Below are positions 55,563-64,000 of a stretch of DNA of 64,000 nt, piece after piece. The DNA lies in assembly GCA_037039685.1 (NCBI GenBank), contig JAWNGF010000008.1, positions 744,001 to 808,000 on the forward strand, written 5' to 3'. Below the pieces are notes generated by a model that saw only the letters and a list, made by a program, of their open reading frames with translations, had not been told where the DNA came from and searched no databases. The DNA comes from Ceratobasidium sp. AG-K. Lineage: Eukaryota > Basidiomycota > Agaricomycetes > Cantharellales > Ceratobasidiaceae. The stretch's first letter is position 1; every line of letters begins with the position of its first letter. Both the position numbers and the translations under genes were made by a program.

Positions 55563-58500
55563 TTAAAACATTCCCATCCCAGTCACGAAACCGGGGAATT
55601 TGACGCGTCCGAGTGGTTTAGTAAGCGCATCGGCGACCTGTTGGTCGGTCGGAATAAATTGAAGGTCGACTTCGCGAAGTGCGACTACTTCTCGAATAAA
55701 ATGATGCTTTACTCGAATGTGTTTTGTATTTTGATGATTGACCGGGTTCTTGGCTAATGCGATACTCGATTGATTGTCGGTAAGCAAGGTTGTCGGACCT
55801 TTCGATAAAAATCCGAGTTCGTCAAGGAATTGACGAAGCCAAATTAATTGGCGGGCGGCGCTCGCAGCGGCGACGTATTCGGCTTCGGTACTCGATAAGG
55901 AAATTGTCGGCTGCTTACGTGATGACCAAGCAACGCTCCCTCCGGCTCGTTGGAAGATCCAACCGGTAGTCGATCGACTTGTATTAGGATCGCCAGCGTA
56001 GTCGGAATCGACATACCCGATTGGGTCTGACGATTTGGATCGTTCGAACACGATCCCGAGTGCCTTCGTGCCTTGTAGGTATCGTAAAACCCGCTTGAAT
56101 GCTGACCAATGCTCGTCGCCAGGATTAGCGGCGTGTTGGGCAAGCAATCCGGTCGCAAAAGCGATGTCGGGACGGGTCGAAATCATCGCATACATAAGCG
56201 ATCCGATTCCACGCTGATAAAGCGTTCGATCGACGGTCGGAGTATCGAGTTTGGGCAGGTTTGGCGACTCTGCCATTGGCGTGTCCCATGGTTTGGCCTC
56301 GGTCATGCTGAATCGAGCTAGTATATCACTAATATATCGCTTTTGACAAATCTTGAGTGAACCGGCCTCGCGATTTCGCTCGATTTCGACCCCTACGAAC
56401 ATGCGTGCCTCGCCTAGATCGACAATATCGAAAGATTCGCGCATTTTCGATTTAATTTCCTCCAGAAATGAAAGAGGTTTGCCGGCTAGGAGCATGTCGT
56501 CCACATGAGCTAAAATTATCGCCAACTTATCGCCATCGCGTTGAATGAACACGGCATGATCGCTTTCGGTCCTCGTGAATCCGATCGCCTCAAGAACCTC
56601 TTTGAGTCGAAGGTAAAACGCTCGGGCGGCTTGTTTCAGACCGTATAACGCTTTGACGAGTTGCCAGACATGATTGCCTTCGGCAAAGCCCTCGGGTTGC
56701 TCCATGTAGAGCTCCTCCTCGACGACGCCATGCAGGAACGCGGTCTTGATGTCGAGCTGAAGTAATTCGAGGTCTTCGCTCGCGACGATGCTGAAAAGTA
56801 CCCTATATGCGTCCGATGCGGCAACAGGCGACGATATTTCGACATAATCGACACCTGGGGCTTGGAGAAACCCTTTGGCGACGAGTCGAGCTTTGTACTT
56901 GAGGATTTCGCCATCGACGTCGCGCTTGTATGCGTACACCCATCGACATTTGATGACCCGCTTGTGAGTCGGTCTATCGGCCGGTTTCCAAACTTTATGC
57001 TCGGTGATCGATTTAATTTCTTCGATCATAGCTTCGAGCCATAGATTGGCGTCTGGCCTTGCCATCGCTTCTGCGTATGTGTCGGGTGGATGCTCAATTA
57101 ACGCATTTAGAGCGCTCTCGGTCATTGGCTTATCGGCTCGCGTGGCAGTTTCGTTCTGCGCGCCCACTTGAGCTCCGTATCGTACTGGCGGTCTCGTAAC
57201 TCGGCCTGATCGACGTGGAGGTTCGGGCTGAACGACTGGCGGCTCTGGATCGACTGGCTCTGGCTCGATTTGCAGCTCGATATCGGACTCGGACTCGGGC
57301 TCTTCTGGCTTGTGGCTTTCTGGCTCTGGCTCAGCAGCGGTCTCAGGCGACGGCTCGGGGTGCTCCTGGTCGCCCACTTTCTCGGGGAACTCGTCCTCGA
57401 AGTCCTCGATTACTACTCGCTGTCGGGTCTCGCCTCCTTCATCGAATACAACGTCACGTGACGTGATTACGCGACCAATCGGGCGCTGGATGAGTATGTG
57501 CGCCTTGCGACCTGGAGCGAATCCAAGGTAAGTGCATTCAAGCGAACGTGCCTGCAGCTTCGTGCGTTGACCATCGGGTACTCGAGCCCATGCCTTGCAT
57601 CCAAAGGTTCGGAGCCGGGATACGTCGGGTAATTTGCCCGTAAAAATTTCGTCCGGGGTTTTACCGTCGAGTGCCCGTTTTGGCGTTACATTCCAGATGT
57701 ATGCGGCGTGGATGATCGCGAGCCCCCAGTATTTGTCGGGTAAGTCTGCGTCCGCTCGCATCGCTCGCTGACTGTCATTTAATGTGCGAATCGCTCGCTC
57801 TGCAATGCCGTTGCTCGCCGAGGAGTCCGCCTCGGTCTTCTGGTGCTCGATCCCTTGCGATTTCAGCCAGGTTTCAAAGGCGTTCGATGCGTATTCGCCT
57901 CCGCCGTCGGTCCGTAAGTGTTTGATTCGCTTGCCCGTTTGATTCTCCACTGACGCTTTTAGCTCTTGGAAGTGCTTCGCGTACTCGTTCTTGTGCTTAA
58001 GTAAGTGAACGAATATCTTGCGGGACTTATCGTCGATCGTGACAGCGAAGTACTGATAGCCTTGAATCGCCTGAACGGGTGTCGGGCCGTGTAGGTCGCT
58101 ATGGAGCAGCTCAAGTACGTCGGACGCTCGATTAGTTGACGTCGGAAACGGGGCGCGAGTTTGTTTGCCTTTAAGACACGGCTCGCATGTCGGTTTTGGA
58201 GGTAAGCGACTGCCTACAATATCCATTCCTTGAACGGCGCCCTTTTTGACCATATCCAGGACGTATTTGTAGTTTATGTGTCCTAGACGACGGTGCCAGG
58301 TATATAAATCGGCTCGAGCGATGTGACTGGCCGTATATGCGATGAATTCGCTCGCTTCTAGGTCGTCCTCGTCGTTTAGGCTTTTCGGTTCGATCGTAGC
58401 AACGTAGGCGGTAGGTTCTGCGTGTTTAACGCGCGCATTTAGTCGGTAAAGTTCGACGCCTAACTCGCGTGCGTAGCCGATCTCGGGTCCACGGCCCTTA

Positions 58501-59852
58501 TTCTCGAGCAGCCTCGCATCGTCGTCGCCGAACATAACGAAGGTGCCGCGTTTGGCAAGCTGTTTGACCGACATAAGACTGGCGTGCAGTCCAGGTACGT
58601 GCAGCACACTCTCGATCGCCATATCGGTCTCCTTATGGGCTGCGTTGCGTAGCGTAAGCATCACTCGGCCGATTCCGGTCGCATTTGTCAGGTTTCCGTC
58701 GCCCACTCGAACTGGAATTGGTGGTACCAATGGCCGGTAAGTCGAAAACCATGCTCGATTTCGAGTCATATGTTTTGACGCGCCAGAGTCGAGCAGCCAT
58801 GTGTCTCTGGCTGACGGATCGTCCACGGCCGGCATCGCATATATCGATGGCATGTCCTCGGGTTCAGCAGGCGTCAGAGCCACTTTGGCCGACTCGGTTT
58901 TAGGTACGGAACTCGATTCGCTCGGTTTTGATTCGGTTGACTTAGCGGCTCGTCGCTTTTGGTGTGGTCCAGTCCCTTCCGCTCCGCCTCCTTTAGCCCA
59001 GCATTCTTTTTTCGTGTGCCCGGGCTTGGCGCAATTATCGCATAGGGGACCCTTCGCCTTCTTCTTGCCTTTCGGGTCGCTCGGCTTCTTGGATTTGGGC
59101 TTTGAGGCTTGAGCATACATCGCCGTAAGTCCGCCTCCTTTCTTCCGTCGTTCCTCTTCAGCTAATGCCGCTTTGACAACGGTGTCGGGCGTGATGAGGC
59201 CGGTTTGAGTGGATGTCTGGATGACCGTGCTGACGATCGCATAGGACGGGGGGAGCGCATTCATGAAGACTTGCGCGAGCATAAGGTCGGTCACCGCTTC
59301 TCCGAGTGTCTTCATCTTGGAGGCGATCGATCGGATGTTGTTAAACCCGGCAGATAAGTCTTCTTCCTCCTCGATTTTTGCACTCATGAATTGCTGATAG
59401 TAAAAGGATAGCGATTGCATTCCTTTTCCTTCCCAGCGTTCGACAACTTTCGTCCATGCTTCGTGCGCCGATGTCGTCTCGATCACGTCGGCCATCGCTC
59501 CGTCTTCCATATTCAGGGTAATCTGAGCGAATGCGTCGTCGTCTCGCTTCTGCCATTGTTCAATTTCGATTTTATTGGCTGATACTTTGGCAGAGTCCTT
59601 TTTCTCGGTCTCGGTGAGCGGTTCAGGCGGCGTTTCTGTGCCATACGCGATCTTGAGCAGTCCCCGAATTCGCAGGACCGTCGTTTGGCGGAACTTCCAT
59701 GAGCTATAGTTGGATCCGTCGTCCTTCAGGAGTGGGATCTCGTAGGTTTTCTTGCTAAGGTAAGCGTCGGTCGATGCCATTGTAGTAGTAGTAACGTTTA
59801 CAGCGTTTTCTGGGTTCTCTGGTTCTTCACTTTTGACGCTACCAGGGCTCAT
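55563..59852 (-). CDS. Copia Gag-Pol polyprotein, 1429 residues, intact
   Basis: Single frame encoding everything needed for retrotransposition. Gag of the UBN2 type (residues about 40-240, with WKFRQTTVLRIRGLLKIAYG); zinc knuckle C271-x2-C274-x4-H279-x4-C284; aspartic protease DSGAS at 355-359; GAG-pre-integrase His/Cys domain about 516-570 (WHRRLGHINYKYV, CEPCLKGKQ); integrase core with Asp in LLHSDLHGP (585), Asp in LRTDGGGEY (649) and Glu in NGIAERAIRT (685); an acidic Pro/Glu linker about 820-880; reverse transcriptase (LDIKTAF about 1034-1040, catalytic HVDDM about 1116-1120, usually YVDDM); and RNase H (GYVDSDYAGD, SSTEAEYVA, TDNQSS). Gag and Pol share one frame with no frameshift, as in Drosophila copia and Ty5. 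No internal stop or disrupted motif was found. The start codon lies inside the primer-binding site. Confidence 0.97.
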   Translation of the reverse strand: MSPGSVKSEEPENPENAVNVTTTTMASTDAYLSKKTYEIPLLKDDGSNYSSWKFRQTTVLRIRGLLKIAYGTETPPEPLTETEKKDSAKVSANKIEIEQWQKRDDDAFAQITLNMEDGAMADVIETTSAHEAWTKVVERWEGKGMQSLSFYYQQFMSAKIEEEEDLSAGFNNIRSIASKMKTLGEAVTDLMLAQVFMNALPPSYAIVSTVIQTSTQTGLITPDTVVKAALAEEERRKKGGGLTAMYAQASKPKSKKPSDPKGKKKAKGPLCDNCAKPGHTKKECWAKGGGAEGTGPHQKRRAAKSTESKPSESSSVPKTESAKVALTPAEPEDMPSIYAMPAVDDPSARDTWLLDSGASKHMTRNRAWFSTYRPLVPPIPVRVGDGNLTNATGIGRVMLTLRNAAHKETDMAIESVLHVPGLHASLMSVKQLAKRGTFVMFGDDDARLLENKGRGPEIGYARELGVELYRLNARVKHAEPTAYVATIEPKSLNDEDDLEASEFIAYTASHIARADLYTWHRRLGHINYKYVLDMVKKGAVQGMDIVGSRLPPKPTCEPCLKGKQTRAPFPTSTNRASDVLELLHSDLHGPTPVQAIQGYQYFAVTIDDKSRKIFVHLLKHKNEYAKHFQELKASVENQTGKRIKHLRTDGGGEYASNAFETWLKSQGIEHQKTEADSSASNGIAERAIRTLNDSQRAMRADADLPDKYWGLAIIHAAYIWNVTPKRALDGKTPDEIFTGKLPDVSRLRTFGCKAWARVPDGQRTKLQARSLECTYLGFAPGRKAHILIQRPIGRVITSRDVVFDEGGETRQRVVIEDFEDEFPEKVGDQEHPEPSPETAAEPEPESHKPEEPESESDIELQIEPEPVDPEPPVVQPEPPRRSGRVTRPPVRYGAQVGAQNETATRADKPMTESALNALIEHPPDTYAEAMARPDANLWLEAMIEEIKSITEHKVWKPADRPTHKRVIKCRWVYAYKRDVDGEILKYKARLVAKGFLQAPGVDYVEISSPVAASDAYRVLFSIVASEDLELLQLDIKTAFLHGVVEEELYMEQPEGFAEGNHVWQLVKALYGLKQAARAFYLRLKEVLEAIGFTRTESDHAVFIQRDGDKLAIILAHVDDMLLAGKPLSFLEEIKSKMRESFDIVDLGEARMFVGVEIERNREAGSLKICQKRYISDILARFSMTEAKPWDTPMAESPNLPKLDTPTVDRTLYQRGIGSLMYAMISTRPDIAFATGLLAQHAANPGDEHWSAFKRVLRYLQGTKALGIVFERSKSSDPIGYVDSDYAGDPNTSRSTTGWIFQRAGGSVAWSSRKQPTISLSSTEAEYVAAASAARQLIWLRQFLDELGFLSKGPTTLLTDNQSSIALAKNPVNHQNTKHIRVKHHFIREVVALREVDLQFIPTDQQVADALTKPLGRVKFPGFVTGMGMF

Positions 59853-59856
59853 AACC
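59845..59856 (-). other. Primer-binding site complementary to the initiator tRNA-Met anticodon arm
   Basis: The minus strand reads GGTTATGAGCCC just inside the 5' LTR. It is complementary to GGGCUCAUAACC, the anticodon stem-loop of eukaryotic initiator tRNA-Met, as for the half-tRNA primers of Drosophila copia and yeast Ty5. The ATG at 59852-59850 is part of it. Confidence 0.8.
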
Positions 59857-59857
59857 T

Positions 59858-60125
59858 TTTGAGATAAGCGCAGTGCCGAGCTAGATAGTTTTGTATCTCA
59901 GCTCGTGCTACTTGAGAGTAGAGAACTCGCATATATATACCTAGATAGTTTTGTATCTACAGGAAATATAAGCGATAGAAAAGAAAAGTAAAAACTAAAC
60001 TATACCTCAGCTCGTGCTACTTGAGAGTAGAGAACTGAGGGTAAAACTTCCGCGAAGCGTGCGTTCATGTGGACACAATCACGTGATGCGCATATATCTA
60101 CGTATAAGACTGTATATATTCAACA
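59858..60125 (-). repeat. Copia 5' LTR (element orientation)
   Basis: Identical by eye to 55261-55528 over 268 bp. The exact edge by 1-3 T residues is ambiguous because both junctions carry a run of T. Confidence 0.95.
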
Positions 60126-60131
60126 CCTCAT
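60126..60131. repeat. Target site duplication CCTCAT, right copy
   Basis: Partner of 55255-55260. The duplication is 5 or 6 bp depending on where the LTR edge is drawn. Confidence 0.92.
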
Positions 60132-62834
60132 ACGAGACTCGATTCGGGCGCCTGGGTGAGCTTTCAGATCTGAGCAAAGCGATCGAGTCCAAAGCGCAGG
60201 CCGTTTCACTCACCCCCGATGGCCACCCGCACAAGCCAGGAAGGCTCAGTAACCTCGGAAACTCATACGAGACTCGATTCGGGCGCCTGGGCGAGCTTTC
60301 AGATCTAAGCAAAACGATTGACTCCAAAGCACAGGCTGTTTCACTCGCTCCTGATCGCCACCCGGACAAGCCCGTGTACCTCAGTAACCTCGGAAACTCA
60401 TACGAGACTCGATTCAGGCGCCTGGGTGAGCTTTCAGATCTGAGCAAAGCAGTCGAGTCGCAAGCACAGGCCATTTCACTCACTCCCGATGGTCACCCGA
60501 ACAAGCCAATGTACCTCAGTAACCTCGGAATCTCATACGGGACTCGATTCGGGCGCCTGGGTGAGCTTTCAGATCTGAGCAAAGCGATCGAGTCGCAAGC
60601 ACAGGCCGTTTCACTCACTCCCGATGGCCACCCGGACAAGCCAATATATCTCAGTAACCTCGGGGGCTCATACGAGACTCGATTCAGGCGCTTGGGCGAG
60701 CTTTCAGATCTGAGCAAAGCAATCGAGTCGCAAGCACAGGCCGTTTCGCTCACTCCCGATGGCCACCCGGACAAGCCAATGTACCTCAATAACCTCGGAG
60801 TCTCATACGAGACTCGATTCAGGCGCCTGGGCGAGCTTTCAGATCTGAGCAAAGCAATCGAGTCCAAAGCGCAGGCCGTTTCACTCACTCCCAATGGCCA
60901 CCCGCACAAGCCAGGAAGGCTCAGTAACCTCGGAAACTCATACGAGACTCGATTCGGGCGCCTGGGTGAGCTTTCAGATCTGAGCAAAGCGATCGAGTCG
61001 CAAGCACAGGCCGTTTCACTCACTCCCGATGGCCACCCGAACAAGCCAATATACCTCAGTAACCTCGGGGGCTCATACGAGACTCGATTCAGGCGCCTGG
61101 GCGAGCCTGTAGACATACAAACAGCAGTGTCATCTTTCAGCAGGGCTGCACAATCTTCTACCGGTTCTCCCCGGGTGCGATTTCGTGCATGCCGTCAATG
61201 GGCTAGGTTGTTTCCCGGTGATACCGCCCCTTCTCCCCACTCTGCGTACAGTCAAGCGATGCAGCTCCTTCCGCAAGTCATTTGGATCGGTACTACTCTG
61301 GACAGTCGCTATGAGCTTATAGCAGAAGTGGGGGATTTTGCTGCGGAAGCTGTATCATATGCCATCTCCGTTGGTGCCTACGGTCTTGCTCTTGGCTGGC
61401 TCGAAGCAGGCCGATCTATCGTCTGGGGCCAGATTGCCCAGCTCCGGACGCCATTTGATCTACTTGCTGCCAAGGACCCTCAGCTTGCTAACCAACTTCA
61501 ACAGGTTGGCCGCAAGCTGGAGCAGGCAGGGTCACGATTGTCCCCCGTAACAGAGGAGCATAAGGATAATCGAGACTTAGTCGACGAAGCAAACAGCCAT
61601 GTCGAACTAGCACTGAGCTGGGACAATCTGCTGACCAAGGCTCGGTCTATCCCTGATTTTGAAGATTTTTTGCGCCCTTCCAAATCATCTCAACTAGTGA
61701 GCGCGGCTAAATCTGGACCTATCGCTGTTATCAACGTTCACAAGTCCCGCTGTGACGCTCTCATTCTCCAGTCGGACATCAATGCTATTTCTCATGTTCC
61801 CTTGGTGGCGTTCTCGCAAGAGATAGCAATTTTAGCTCGCGAGCATATGGTATCGGTGGTTGGACAACGAGGGTTTAAGAAAGCTGGAGGCAAGTCTGGG
61901 TCAAACTCAGACACACCCGGCCCACTCGAAGAGTCACTCAAAAACCTGTGGCTGGGGATTGTCAGGCCTGTGCTTGAGAATTTGGGGTTCATGGTATGTA
62001 CCCTTCGGTACATAGCCAACTCAACCCGCCAATAGTGTTTATATTCAGGACAAACCTCCGAGCGATGCACTCCCACATATCACTTGGTGTACAACTGGCC
62101 TGCTCTCTTTCCTTCCGCTCCATGCTGCTTCATGCTACGAACAGCCCAGGTGTAGCACGTTTGACCATGTAATCTCCTCCTACACACCAACACTCAGCGC
62201 ACTGCTCTCGAATCAATCACGAGTCGCCATCACACCTTGTGGAGTTGTCGCTGTTGGCCAGGAGCATACACCCGGTTTCAGCAGCCTGCCGTATGTAAAC
62301 AATGAGCTGAAGGCCCTCAAGCAGCACGCCCACGCCAGTGGATACCTGCAGCTGAAGAGCGAAGAAGCTACGATAGATCGAGTGTTGGATGCGATGGACC
62401 AGTTCAGCTGGGTCCACATGGCGTGTCACGGCACACAGGATACCTTAGATCCGACGCAGAGTGCCTTTCACTTGCACGACGGCCCGCTCACGCTTGCGAC
62501 AATTACCAAAAAGTCGTTCACCAACAAGGGTCTCGCCTTTCTTTCCGCCTGTCAGACTGCCACAGGGGATGAGCACATGCCGGACGAGGCAATTCACCTA
62601 GCTGCGGGGATGCTAATGGCGGGATATCCGAGCGTTATTGGGACGATGTGGAGTATTGCGGACGAAGATGGTCCAGAGGTAGCCGACCGAGTATATGCAG
62701 AGCTCCTGAGGGGTGGAAAGATGGATCACACAAAGGCTGCATGGGCACTACATCAGGCTGTAGGCGAGTTGCGTAAGAAAGTGGGGGCGAAGAATATTGC
62801 ACGATGGGCGCCGTTCATACATATCGGATCTTAG

Positions 62835-64000
62835 GTCAGTTTTTTTTTAAATCAATAAATTTCTTGATCACTCAGTGCATATGTCGTATTTCAGTCTGTC
62901 TGAGTGAACGTTGGTCACTAGAAGTAGTGTGGTGGAAATACTTATGCTTAGATTGAGCTAGACATGAATCTCAATATAACCTGCTTTGCTATGTTACCGC
63001 CGTTCTTCGATATAATTTTTACTATGATGTAGATATCTCGCGGAGGGAGAATTGTGTGGCCTCATCACGCGGTTGCGGCTGCGAGCTACATCGTCCAGGT
63101 TCCGCCCCGAGTATATACGTCGATATGAGGTTGGTTTCATTAAGACTGTTAGTAGTCTCTCTAAGCTATGTGTGGTAGGTACTCTTGTGAATGCGATCGT
63201 GGCCCTCAAACTTTGATCTAGAATAACGAAATCAGGTGGTCACTCCACGCACCGGTACCGCTAACAGCTAGGCTTCTACCCTTTTCGTCTGCCTTGGGCT
63301 ACGATTGAGTAGGGAGTATTTTTGTGGTTAGGTTGCTTAATAGAGCTCAATAGAAATGCATATACACATTATTAGGGAACTATACGAGGGGCTATGGTTC
63401 AAACTTGGGAGGGGGGACCTCTCGGTTTATGGGGAATACTCGGTCTGAAACTTGTTATGCCAAGCGAACCTTCCATTGTCTACATATAAAACGGAGCTCT
63501 ATTCGTTCCCCCAAAGTTACTGCAACCGATTCCGTCGTGAAGGAGGGCCTTTCGGTTCCATGTTCTACTTCTGGGGGTTTAGGCGCTTAACCCACCTGAA
63601 ACCTTTCTCAACTGCGTTCCTTGCCAAACTAAGTCAAATCGTCTGATTTTTGGATAAAAGACACACGTATTTAAGTAGCTAATATGAGGCAAAAATGGTG
63701 TTAGAATATGCATTTATTATTGAGTAATCACAGCATTGATCAAAACACGTTCCGCTTCTGGGGGCTGTACGGTATCAGTTATTGGATAACTTGAAGTTCG
63801 GGGCGCAATGCCTTGCGTGGCTTGGCAGAGTTGAAAGTAGCTGTGCACCCAACAGTACTTCACAAATACGAACGAAGCGCTACTTATTAGGTTGGGGTGT
63901 GGGCAACGGGAGTTCATTCATTAATGCTAACGGTCCGGTAATTCCTATTCCAACGCGTTTCCGATATCGAGCCATATGGGAGAGCAGGCCTCGTTGCCGG
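62835..64000. other. 3' flank of TPR-CHAT copy B with extra DNA and a kinase scrap
   Basis: The first 50 bp and last 75 bp match the copy A flank. The 1.04 kb between has no counterpart in copy A. No terminal inverted repeats, LTR or long frame were recognised in it. Confidence 0.55.
63405..63431 (+). pseudogene. Possible relic of the GGGTxRWM kinase exon
   Basis: TTGGGAGGGGGGACCTCTCG and the following TTTATG resemble the exon end coding MGGGTPRWM in the kinase genes at 18411-18434, 48361-48384 and 50665-50689, and are followed by a decayed donor-like GGGAATAC. Short, so it may be coincidence. Confidence 0.3.

Larger units (their letters stand above)
55261..60125 (-). mobile_element. Full-length Ty1/copia LTR retrotransposon
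   Basis: 4865 bp, inserted antisense to the host TPR-CHAT gene. It has two 268-bp LTRs that read as identical, a PBS, one uninterrupted Gag-Pol frame and a purine-rich tract before the 3' LTR. In element orientation the LTR starts TGTTGAATATAT. The host sequence CCTCAT is present on both sides (55255-55260 and 60126-60131). All features point to a very recent, possibly active copy. Confidence 0.97.
54339..61098 (+). repeat. 135-bp TPR-coding array of copy B, split by copia
   Basis: Unit starts at 54339, 54474, 54608 (one base short), 54743, 54878, 55013 and 55148, then after the insertion at 60154, 60289, 60424, 60559, 60694, 60829, 60964 and 61099. That is about 14-15 units against 18 in copy A. 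A unit type ending KPGRLSNLG recurs three times here and is absent from copy A. Confidence 0.9.
53846..62834 (+). pseudogene. TPR-CHAT protein, copy B, broken by a frameshift and a copia insertion
   Basis: Same plan as copy A. ATG 53846, first intron only 38 nt (54126-54163) because 15 nt present in copy A's intron are missing. TPR units start at 54339. One G is missing near 54549 (CCACCCGACAAG against CCACCCGGACAAG), shifting the frame inside the third unit; the original frame reopens from 54558. The copia element sits at 55261-60125 inside a TPR unit, flanked by CCTCAT. After it the host frame continues without a stop through the position of copy A's TGA (here a Gln codon, 61688-61690), intron 61994-62048, and a complete CHAT core with HMACHG and LSACQTATGD to TAG 62834. 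Without the insertion and the 1-bp loss the gene would be intact. As it stands a full-length product is not expected. Confidence 0.88.
53623..64000 (+). repeat. Segmental duplication, copy B (TPR-CHAT locus), runs to the window end
   Basis: Direct-orientation partner of 6011-10930. Homology is continuous from TACCATTTCAGG at 53623 to about 62886. It then breaks for about 1.04 kb and resumes with CGGTCCGGTAATTC at about 63930 up to the last base, so the duplicated block probably extends past the window. Confidence 0.88.

Noticed and set aside
62886..63929. MITE or solo LTR as the cause of the 1.04-kb gap
   Set aside because: No convincing terminal inverted or direct repeats and no target duplication at the edges.

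Overview
The window is nuclear DNA of a filamentous basidiomycete. Genes carry many short GT-AG introns of about 50-60 nt plus a few GC-AG introns, coding density is high, and the content fits an agaricomycete: an AA9 polysaccharide monooxygenase, NACHT-WD40 and TPR-CHAT receptors, a DUF6533-type membrane protein and a Ty1/copia element. The mix of kinase-fused receptors and TPR-CHAT proteins resembles Rhizoctonia/Ceratobasidiaceae, but that placement is inference. All gene models below were assembled by eye from conserved protein blocks and splice sites.

Layout. 1-4482: a class I myosin whose 5' end lies outside the window. 5290-6010: a decayed WD40 gene on the minus strand. 6233-10771: TPR-CHAT copy A, with a tandem 135-bp repeat array and an in-frame TGA between the TPR and CHAT parts. 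11034-13856 (-): MPP10. 14028-18986 (+): a NACHT-WD40-protein kinase fusion. 19502-43074 is a housekeeping and metabolic block: mitoribosomal mS35, a UBP2-like deubiquitinase, indoleamine 2,3-dioxygenase, a DUF3074/START-like protein, homogentisate 1,2-dioxygenase, VTI1, a DUF6533-type membrane protein, an RSC4-like double-bromodomain protein, a glycolipid transfer protein, and a small ABM-fold protein ending in SKI. 44085-45258: an AA9 LPMO.

From 45891 to the end the window is again receptor-like: a GRAM-kinase fusion, a tandem kinase-pseudokinase gene, WD40 debris, and TPR-CHAT copy B. Copy B has a 1-bp frameshift and is split by a 4.87-kb copia element with identical LTRs, a 6-bp target duplication and a single intact 1429-residue polyprotein frame.

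Two themes link the accessory parts. First, one kinase cassette with the same exon structure is joined to three different front ends (NACHT-WD40, GRAM, and another kinase). It always starts at a phase-0 intron, and it includes a 21-nt exon for the catalytic loop and a 9-nt microexon. Second, the TPR-CHAT locus is duplicated in direct orientation about 47.6 kb apart. Both copies keep the CHAT His/Cys dyad but carry different lesions, and their repeats are almost identical except at a few positions. By analogy with fungal NLRs and bacterial TPR-CHAT proteases these look like self/non-self recognition genes under birth-and-death evolution; function is inferred only.
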